Source: an uncultured bacterium | GTDB taxonomy: Bacteria; Planctomycetota; Phycisphaerae; Sedimentisphaerales; Anaerobacaceae | Assembly (NCBI GenBank): GCA_913009865.1 | Contig: CAJVYK010000138.1 | Coordinates: 1-5,013, forward strand | Direction of reading: 5' to 3' | DNA: 5,013 nt | Part shown: piece by piece, positions 1 through 4,479 of the stretch | How positions within the stretch are numbered: position 1 is the stretch's first letter | How the letters are laid out: each line of letters opens with the position of its first letter | Position numbers and translations under genes: made by a program | The notes under the pieces: generated by a model | Databases searched by the model: none | The model's input: the letters and a program-made list of their open reading frames with translations, nothing else | Told to the model about the DNA's origin: nothing

Positions 1-122
1 GACCGGCCGTAGTCGCTTAGTTTGGCGAAAAAATCTACAGGGTCGTCTATCGGGGTTTCCTTGACAACAGGGATTATTTGCCCCGGCTTTGCATTGAGTA
101 TTTTTTCTCTATAATCGTCCAT
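1..122 (-). CDS. N-terminal fragment, possibly anthranilate/aminodeoxychorismate synthase component I (TrpE/PabB-like)
   Basis: The gene runs off the left edge; 40 codons plus two bases are visible. The ATG lies at 122-120, and an in-frame TGA at 128-126 makes it the earliest possible start. The peptide begins MDDYREKILNAKPG and continues with a stretch reading IIPVVKETPIDDPVDFFAKL, then SDYGR. A short N-terminal lead, then a 'P-V-x-x-x-x-x-x-x-D-P-V-x-x-F-x-K-L' stretch resembles the start of chorismate-using component I enzymes (TrpE, PabB), which make anthranilate or aminodeoxychorismate from chorismate and ammonia in the cytoplasm. The catalytic chorismate-binding domain is outside the window, so the assignment is a family guess from the N-terminus only. 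There is no good Shine-Dalgarno, only GAG just before the start; see the minus-strand promoter candidate, which would give an almost leaderless message. Confidence 0.4.
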   Translation of the reverse strand, partial: MDDYREKILNAKPGQIIPVVKETPIDDPVDFFAKLSDYGR

Positions 123-130
123 ATCTCATA

Positions 131-172
131 TATCGTATATCGTATATCGTATTGCGTCAAGCACATATCGTA
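131..172. repeat. TATCGTA heptamer repeats
   Basis: Three exact tandem copies of TATCGTA lie at 131-137, 138-144 and 145-151, and a fourth separate copy is at 166-172, followed by TAGTG. A related CATATAGTG string recurs at 1192-1200, after mtnP. The tandem copies lie directly upstream of the leftward start codon and include its candidate -10 box. From memory, strings of this type are common in spacers of some planctomycete genomes, which suggests a dispersed short repeat rather than a gene-specific operator; that is inference. Confidence 0.6.
132..160 (-). promoter_or_regulatory. Sigma-70-like promoter candidate for the leftward gene
   Basis: On the minus strand TTGACG (160-155, five of six to TTGACA) is followed after 17 bases by TACGAT (137-132, four of six to TATAAT). 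The -10 box ends nine bases before the ATG at 122, so transcription would begin about two to four bases from the start codon. The -10 falls inside the TATCGTA repeat, so shifted -10 boxes are also possible. This is pattern matching only. Confidence 0.3.
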
Positions 173-248
173 TAGTGTAAACTCATCTCATCTGTATCAC
201 CGACGGACAGACACAATTCAGAATTGGGCCGAAACACGGGTTTCTGTC

Positions 249-277
249 TTGTAAATATAGCTGTAACCTTGTAATAT
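249..277 (+). promoter_or_regulatory. mtnP: Weak promoter candidate for mtnP
   Basis: TTGTAA (249-254) and TAATAT (272-277) are separated by 17 bases; each matches the sigma-70 consensus at four of six positions. Initiation would fall near 284, leaving a leader of about 23 bases that carries the Shine-Dalgarno. An alternative -10, TATAAC at 275-280, would need a 20-base spacer. Support is weak. Confidence 0.25.
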
Positions 278-295
278 AACAACCACTTTACAAGG
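267..295 (+). promoter_or_regulatory. Inverted repeat overlapping the mtnP ribosome binding site
   Basis: CCTTGTAA (267-274) and TTACAAGG (288-295) are exact reverse complements, eight bases each with a 13-base loop. The right arm covers the first four bases of AAGGAGG (292-298). A further CTTGTAA at 248-254 could pair with the same right arm, and forms a direct repeat with the left arm at a 20-base spacing. If both arms are transcribed the hairpin would hide the ribosome binding site; if transcription starts near 284 the same sequence could instead be a protein-binding operator. Neither role is demonstrated. Confidence 0.4.
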
Positions 296-298
296 AGG
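292..298 (+). promoter_or_regulatory. mtnP: Strong Shine-Dalgarno of mtnP
   Basis: AAGGAGG ends eight bases before the ATG at 307. It is a near-perfect anti-16S match at good spacing, and it fixes the start codon. Confidence 0.85.
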
Positions 299-306
299 CG
301 CAGAAT

Positions 307-1182
307 ATGGCAGAAGAATTAATCGGCATAATAGGCGGCACTGGTCTGGGCGATGCGCTGGCCGGGCATATAGTTGATGCAGAATTTTGTGATATTGAGA
401 CGCCGTTCGGCAAGCCGAGTACGGCCATTTGTGTCGGTAGATTAGGCGAAAAGAAAATCGCATTCTTGAATCGCCACGGCAAGGGACATAAACTTTCTCC
501 AAGCGAAGTCCCGTTTGCCGCCAATATTTTTGCCTTGAAAAAACTCGGCGCCCGCACGGTGATAAGCAGCGGAGCGGTGGGTTCACTTCGTGACCAAATT
601 GCTCCCGGTGATTTGGTTATCGTTGACCAGCTTATTGATAAAACGTTCAAACGACAAAGCAGTTTTTTTGACAGCTTTGCAGCGGTACACTGCGAGATGG
701 CAGAACCGCTCTGCGGGCGACTCCGAAGGCTGATTTGCGATACAGCCGCAGGTATAGATGTAACGACACATCCAAAAGGAACTTACGTTTGTATGGAAGG
801 GCCGCAATTTTCCACACGGGCTGAATCCCTGATGCATCGGACCTGGGGCGGCGATTTGATTGGTATGACCGCTATGCCGGAGGCTAAACTGGCCAGAGAA
901 GCACAAATTTGCTACGCACTGATTGCACTGCCGAGCGATTACGACTGCTGGCGTCCGCACAAGGCAGACAAGAATAAGCAAACACTTCTAAAAGAGATTA
1001 TTGCAAATCTGCAAACGGCAACAGAGAACTGCCTGAAACTTATCGATGCTGTTTTGACAAGCAGCCGTGAACTTGTTTGCGAGGATTGCTGCTGTAGAAA
1101 GAGTCTCGATTTGGCGGTCTGGACCGACCAGAGCCAAATTGACCCGGCTGATAAAGAAAAGCTGAAAGTGCTTTTCGAATAG
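307..1182 (+). CDS. mtnP: S-methyl-5'-thioadenosine phosphorylase (MTAP)
   Basis: A 291-residue cytoplasmic enzyme of the PNP/MTAP family. It is expected to cleave methylthioadenosine with phosphate to adenine and 5-methylthioribose-1-phosphate, recycling the by-product of polyamine and SAM-dependent reactions. Visible motifs are the N-terminal phosphate-binding GGTGL (10-14), RHGKGH (56-61), SSGAVGSL (87-94), the MEGPQFSTRAES block (163-174), and SDYDCW (210-215). The two Asp of DYD (211, 213) are the residues that favour 6-aminopurines, so MTAP is preferred over guanosine/inosine phosphorylase or methylthioinosine phosphorylase. Length is normal for the family, and the C-terminal tail with a CEDCCC cluster (258-263) is discussed separately. 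The start is fixed by AAGGAGG eight bases upstream. A lipoprotein gene follows 53 bases downstream on the same strand and may be co-transcribed. No other methionine-salvage gene is present. Confidence 0.93.
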   Translation: MAEELIGIIGGTGLGDALAGHIVDAEFCDIETPFGKPSTAICVGRLGEKKIAFLNRHGKGHKLSPSEVPFAANIFALKKLGARTVISSGAVGSLRDQIAPGDLVIVDQLIDKTFKRQSSFFDSFAAVHCEMAEPLCGRLRRLICDTAAGIDVTTHPKGTYVCMEGPQFSTRAESLMHRTWGGDLIGMTAMPEAKLAREAQICYALIALPSDYDCWRPHKADKNKQTLLKEIIANLQTATENCLKLIDAVLTSSRELVCEDCCCRKSLDLAVWTDQSQIDPADKEKLKVLFE

Positions 1183-1235
1183 CTCGAATAGCATATAGTG
1201 GATAGAAGAGAGCCAGATTTGAAAGGATAAAAGAG

Positions 1236-1622
1236 ATGAAAAGGTCGGCACAGAAAGTGTTTGTTTTAGCAATTGGTGTTATTATGTTTATGTTAATCGC
1301 AGGCTGTGAAGAACAGAATATATCGAATACGAAAAAGGGCAGACTCGTAGCCGTCGAAAATATTCGGCTAAAAAAAGAATTAGAACAGCGTGATAAGGAA
1401 ATCGAAAAACAGGAAAAGCTGCTCGAAAAATGTCTGCAGGAAAAGATTCTTTTGGAGGAGAAGGTACGAAAAGGTATTCGAGACCAGGTGAATGATATTT
1501 TAGGAGTTGTTATTGAAGAAAGTGCGAAACTGCGTCAGGAAAATAAGAAGCTCAAAACGCAAATAGAACAGCTCAAAAAAGAACTCGCAGAAGTTAAAAA
1601 AGATCCGAGTCTTAAACCTTAA
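1236..1622 (+). CDS. Small coiled-coil lipoprotein, family not recognised
   Basis: A 128-residue protein. Residues 1-24 form a lipoprotein signal: basic MKRSAQK, a hydrophobic stretch from about 8 to 21, and the lipobox LIAGC ending at Cys24. It should be lipidated at Cys24 and anchored in a membrane facing the periplasm; residues after the Cys are EEQ. From about 40 to 122 the chain is almost entirely Lys, Glu, Gln, Leu and Arg in heptad-like order (for example the LRQENKKLKTQIEQLKKEL segment near 98-116), indicating a long coiled coil broken near 82-90 by a less charged DQVNDILGVV patch. There is no enzymatic motif. The ATG has AAAGGA (1222-1227) eight bases upstream. It follows mtnP by 53 bases, and its TAA overlaps the pyrG stop. 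A structural or scaffolding role in the envelope is a guess; no family is assigned. Confidence 0.8.
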   Translation: MKRSAQKVFVLAIGVIMFMLIAGCEEQNISNTKKGRLVAVENIRLKKELEQRDKEIEKQEKLLEKCLQEKILLEEKVRKGIRDQVNDILGVVIEESAKLRQENKKLKTQIEQLKKELAEVKKDPSLKP

Positions 1623-3394
1623 CTATTTCGACTGGATACTTTCTGGGCAACTTTTAAGCAATCGGGCAATTTTTGTTGGGGGTAATGTTTCTGCATTGCC
1701 GCTGCAACCAGTCCTACAAACATAGGATGGGGCTTTAGCGGGCGGGAAGTGAGGCATGGATGTGCCTGGGTGCCACAAAAGTACGGATGGGACGGAATTT
1801 CCAATATCTGCATAATCGGCTGGTTCGGGGCTTTCCCGGAAAACACTAAGCCGGCCTTTTCCAGTGACTCAATATAGCGAGGGTCAACCTCATAACGATG
1901 CCTGAATCGCATTCTAACCGAATCTATTTTGCCGAAAAGCTTCCACGCTAACGTCTGGGGTTTTAGTTCTATATCCCTTCCGCCGAGGCGCATATTCCCG
2001 CCCAGACCTTCTATTTTTTTCTGCTCCGGCAATATATCGATTACCGGCTCAGGACAATCCGGCTCAATCTCGGTGCTGTTAGCTTCAGCCAGACCACAGA
2101 CGTTGCGAGCGAATTCTATAACAGCCATTTGAAAGCCAAAGCACAGCCCCAGATAAGGTAAGTTATTTTCTCTGGCATATTTTATACAGGCGATTTTCCC
2201 TTCGGCGCCGCGGGTACCGAACCCGCCGGGGACAATAATACCGTCAACGTCGTTAAGATGCCCGGCTGCCGTTTCATCGGTAATAGCGGTTGTTTCAATC
2301 CACTTAATTTTAACATTGCAGCCAAGCACAATACCTGCATGTTCGAGGGCATTGATTATCGATGCATAGCTGTCACGGACGGATGTGTATTTACCTGTGA
2401 TGCCGATGGTTATTTCATAGTCAGCGGTACCGATTTTATCGGTGAAATCACACCACTTGGCCCAGGCCTTACGTTCGTGCCGCAGATTGATTCTGTCCTC
2501 GATTTTGAGCAGTCTTGCGACCTCAAAATCCAGGCCGCAATCTCTTAGCATTGCCGGTATCATATAGATACTGGCAGAATCGGGCATACTGAAAACTCTT
2601 TCTAAGGGGACATTACTATATATGCTGATTTTCTGCCGGGCCTTTTCATTGACCGGATTAGCAGCTCTGCAGGCAATGATATCCGGCTGAATACCGCATT
2701 GCATAAGCTGCTTGATTCCTAACTGAGCGGCCTTTGATTTCTGCTCACCCAGGGTTTTAGGTTCCAGTATATAAGTCAGGGCTACGAAGCAGCAGCTATT
2801 GGGGCCCTCCTCATAAGCCAGCTCGCGTATCGCTTCGATATAATAGGCGTTTTCCAGGTCGCCGACCGTACCGCCAATCTCGACAAACACTATATCAGCA
2901 TCGCTTTCCATTGCCAACCGGCGCAGCTTCAACTTAACCTCGCCGGTAACATGCGGTATCATTTGAACGTCTCTGCCGAGATAGTCGCCGTGCCGTTCCT
3001 TATGCAGAACCGACCTGAATATTTGTCCACTTGTGGTGAAGTTTGCCCTGCTTAAATCCTGATTTAGCATCCTCTCGTAGGTTCCCAGGTCCATATCGCA
3101 TTCCATACCGTCATCGAGCACAAACACCTCGCCATGCCGAAGCGGATTTAACGTCCCTGAATCTATATTCAAATAGCCTTCGAGCTTAATTGGAGTAACT
3201 TTCAGGCCCTTATCCTGACAAAGCAAAGCCAGACAGGATGAAAATATACCCTTACCCAGGCCGCTCATCACAGTGCCAAGGACAAAACAATAGCGGGTTT
3301 TGCCCTTTTTATAGCCAGCCGGCACCGGCGAGAAGAACTCACTATCAGTTGAAGTATCACTAACAGAAGCCAATAAATCTTTATTCTTCGCCAT
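1619..3394 (-). CDS. pyrG: CTP synthase (glutamine-hydrolysing), divergent form
   Basis: A 591-residue cytoplasmic enzyme that makes CTP from UTP, ATP and glutamine, the last step of de novo CTP synthesis. Residues about 33-300 are the synthetase domain: P-loop SGLGKG (44-49), KLEGYLNIDSGTLNP (70-84), HGEVFVLDDG (87-96), metal-binding Asp102 in DMDLGTYER, and Glu172 in FVEIGGTVGD. Residues about 325-570 are the class I glutamine amidotransferase: PGGFGTRGAEGK (389-400), nucleophile Cys418 in GLCFGFQ, LGGNMRLGG (464-472), RHRYEVD (498-504), and His545 in QAHPC. The triad Glu expected two residues after the His is Cys547. The UTP-site motif KTKPTQHS of E. coli reads KSKAAQLG (219-226). About 30 residues (rich in Ser, Thr, Asp, Lys) precede the usual N-terminus; the start is supported by AAGGAA seven to eight bases upstream and no Met before residue 43. 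It lies downstream of kdsB, the consumer of CTP, with the SIR2-like gene between. Confidence 0.93.
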   Translation of the reverse strand: MAKNKDLLASVSDTSTDSEFFSPVPAGYKKGKTRYCFVLGTVMSGLGKGIFSSCLALLCQDKGLKVTPIKLEGYLNIDSGTLNPLRHGEVFVLDDGMECDMDLGTYERMLNQDLSRANFTTSGQIFRSVLHKERHGDYLGRDVQMIPHVTGEVKLKLRRLAMESDADIVFVEIGGTVGDLENAYYIEAIRELAYEEGPNSCCFVALTYILEPKTLGEQKSKAAQLGIKQLMQCGIQPDIIACRAANPVNEKARQKISIYSNVPLERVFSMPDSASIYMIPAMLRDCGLDFEVARLLKIEDRINLRHERKAWAKWCDFTDKIGTADYEITIGITGKYTSVRDSYASIINALEHAGIVLGCNVKIKWIETTAITDETAAGHLNDVDGIIVPGGFGTRGAEGKIACIKYARENNLPYLGLCFGFQMAVIEFARNVCGLAEANSTEIEPDCPEPVIDILPEQKKIEGLGGNMRLGGRDIELKPQTLAWKLFGKIDSVRMRFRHRYEVDPRYIESLEKAGLVFSGKAPNQPIMQILEIPSHPYFCGTQAHPCLTSRPLKPHPMFVGLVAAAMQKHYPQQKLPDCLKVAQKVSSRNS

Positions 3395-3413
3395 AAATTT
3401 TCCTTTTTTTTAA

Positions 3414-3447
3414 TTTGCCACAGAGGGCACAGAGAACACAGAGAGAA
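3414..3447. repeat. CACAGAG repeat, copy 1 (three units)
   Basis: After TTTGC, the heptamer CACAGAG occurs at 3419-3425, 3428-3434 and 3437-3443, a strict nine-base period. The stretch lies 20 bases upstream of the pyrG ATG, in the pyrG leader. Its first 15 bases, TTTGCCACAGAGGGC, recur exactly at 3468-3482, and bases 3417-3435 match the inverted copy at 4461-4479 with a single mismatch. Confidence 0.8.
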
Positions 3448-3467
3448 AATACTAAATCATTTTTTAT

Positions 3468-3482
3468 TTTGCCACAGAGGGC
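3468..3482. repeat. CACAGAG repeat, copy 2 (one unit)
   Basis: An exact direct copy of TTTGCCACAGAGGGC, 54 bases to the right of copy 1. The similarity extends leftwards into a T-rich run (3460-3470, compared with 3405-3416). It ends nine bases before the stop codon of the SIR2-like gene. The spacer between copies 1 and 2 is AT-rich and holds no gene. Confidence 0.75.
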
Positions 3483-3491
3483 GCCGCTTTT

Positions 3492-4460
3492 TCACAAATA
3501 ATTCCTTAACAGTTTCAAACAATCCATGTTCACAATCTGTATCCGTGGTGAGTTCTTGCCAGCTTCAGGATGAACCGGACATCTATCGATTATACCCTGT
3601 CTTATACCTTCTATTTCTTTCGGTTCCAACCCTAATGCGGTTCCATATACACTAGTATATGGGCCGATTATGTCAGGGAACCGCAAAATATCCATGTTCT
3701 CTTTAGCATATCCAAAACCAAGAACAAAAATTTGCTCTGCTTCTTTAATCAATTCCTGTGCTTCGTTTAATCCTAGATTCTCCGACTCCTCATATATTGT
3801 TTTCAAGTTTTCTTTACATCTAGCCAAAAGGTTGTGTGTAATTTCATGTTTATACCCGACGCCATTTTTGGTATCTTGCCAAGTTAAAGCTGCTATTTCC
3901 CCATATAAATGAATAATCTTAATTCCATTTAGCTGCTCAATAACTTTTTCTTCTGAAACTTGACCAAAGGAATTTATCAAGCTCTCATAAAGAAATTGCT
4001 CCAAAGACCTGTCATAGTTGAACGTTATAAAAGAGATTTTATTCTTGGAAAAAGCGCACAGATTTTTCCCGTTGGTTATGGTATTAGTTAGTCTGTCAAA
4101 CAAATGAAAATACCAATCTTCCCCTTCTTTAGCTTTTTCTCGGAAATCACTTTTTCGTTCAGCATCAAATATTGCCAATGCTATTGCATACTTGCCAGCA
4201 TTTGCCCAATGTGGATTTCTGGCCATAAACAAATCGATAGACCTTGTTGACGAGTTGAAAAAGGACTCCGCAAATTTTTTTAGGTCTTCCCTTCTCATAC
4301 TACCGGATTTTTCCATTTCAGACTGATTTAGATGGCGACAAAAAAACTGATCGATTCCTGGACTCTCGCAGATTTCTTTACGCAACTGTGCCCCAGAAGG
4401 GTAACCATAAGGGCAACTTGCACCTGCACCTAAAACAAAAACTGTTTTTTTATCTATCAA
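3492..4460 (-). CDS. SIR2-like (SIR2_2-type) domain protein, possible NAD-consuming defence effector
   Basis: A 322-residue protein with a Rossmann-like SIR2 fold by motif. It shows VFVLGAGAS (7-15, dinucleotide loop), SIDLFMARN (74-82), FITFNYD (144-150, with the conserved Asn148), IIHLYGE (182-188, with candidate catalytic His184), and IFVLGFGYAKEN (244-255). These match SIR2-like proteins that bind or cleave NAD, many of which act in prokaryotic antiphage systems. No transmembrane segment, helicase, Argonaute, HerA or other partner domain is seen. The start must be TTG at 4460-4458: the next Met is residue 49, beyond the GAGAS motif, and the frame is closed by the kdsB TAG seven codons upstream. 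AGAGG from the flanking repeat lies nine bases upstream and may serve as Shine-Dalgarno. The gene is clearly more AT-rich than its neighbours: hand counts of three 60-base lines gave 27-37% GC, against 48-58% for three pyrG lines. Flanking inverted repeats suggest acquisition. NADase activity and defence role are inferred. Confidence 0.8.
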   Translation of the reverse strand: MIDKKTVFVLGAGASCPYGYPSGAQLRKEICESPGIDQFFCRHLNQSEMEKSGSMRREDLKKFAESFFNSSTRSIDLFMARNPHWANAGKYAIALAIFDAERKSDFREKAKEGEDWYFHLFDRLTNTITNGKNLCAFSKNKISFITFNYDRSLEQFLYESLINSFGQVSEEKVIEQLNGIKIIHLYGEIAALTWQDTKNGVGYKHEITHNLLARCKENLKTIYEESENLGLNEAQELIKEAEQIFVLGFGYAKENMDILRFPDIIGPYTSVYGTALGLEPKEIEGIRQGIIDRCPVHPEAGKNSPRIQIVNMDCLKLLRNYL

Positions 4461-4479
4461 TCTCTGTGTCCTCTGTGGC
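4461..4479. repeat. CACAGAG repeat, copy 3 (two units, inverted)
   Basis: Read on the minus strand this is GCCACAGAGGACACAGAGA, with CACAGAG units nine bases apart. It matches copy 1 (3417-3435) at 18 of 19 positions, in the opposite orientation. It fills exactly the space between the kdsB stop codon (sharing its last base) and the TTG start of the SIR2-like gene. Together with copies 1 and 2 it brackets that gene as inverted repeats. Confidence 0.8.
4470..4473 (-). promoter_or_regulatory. Repeat-derived Shine-Dalgarno candidate for the SIR2-like gene
   Basis: On the minus strand GAGG (part of AGAGG) stands nine bases before the TTG at 4460-4458. The motif belongs to the CACAGAG repeat itself, so the repeat may supply translation initiation, helped by termination of kdsB 18 bases upstream of the start. 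Spacing is slightly long. Confidence 0.4.

Noticed and set aside
183..306. SAM or other known riboswitch ahead of mtnP
   Set aside because: The region is short and I recognise none of the conserved cores; only a simple inverted repeat is visible.
218..1272. Minus-strand open frames opposite mtnP (218-586, 288-650, 583-981, 988-1272)
   Set aside because: They lie antisense to a gene with clear MTAP motifs, show no recognisable domains and overlap one another; they are shadows.
1929..2548. Plus-strand open frames 1929-2132 and 2258-2548 within pyrG
   Set aside because: They are antisense to conserved CTP synthase sequence and have no recognisable motif.
3414..3482. CRISPR array
   Set aside because: The repeat units are seven bases with two-base gaps, and the two longer copies are not regularly spaced with unique spacers of CRISPR size. 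No cas gene is present.
3466..3492. Intrinsic terminator after the SIR2-like gene
   Set aside because: GCC/GGC stems inside the repeat are only three bases, and no T run follows on the minus strand; the sequence after it is A-rich.
3670..3912. Plus-strand open frame opposite the SIR2-like gene
   Set aside because: It is short, unrecognised and antisense to a frame with coherent SIR2 motifs. A hidden antitoxin cannot be excluded but has no support.
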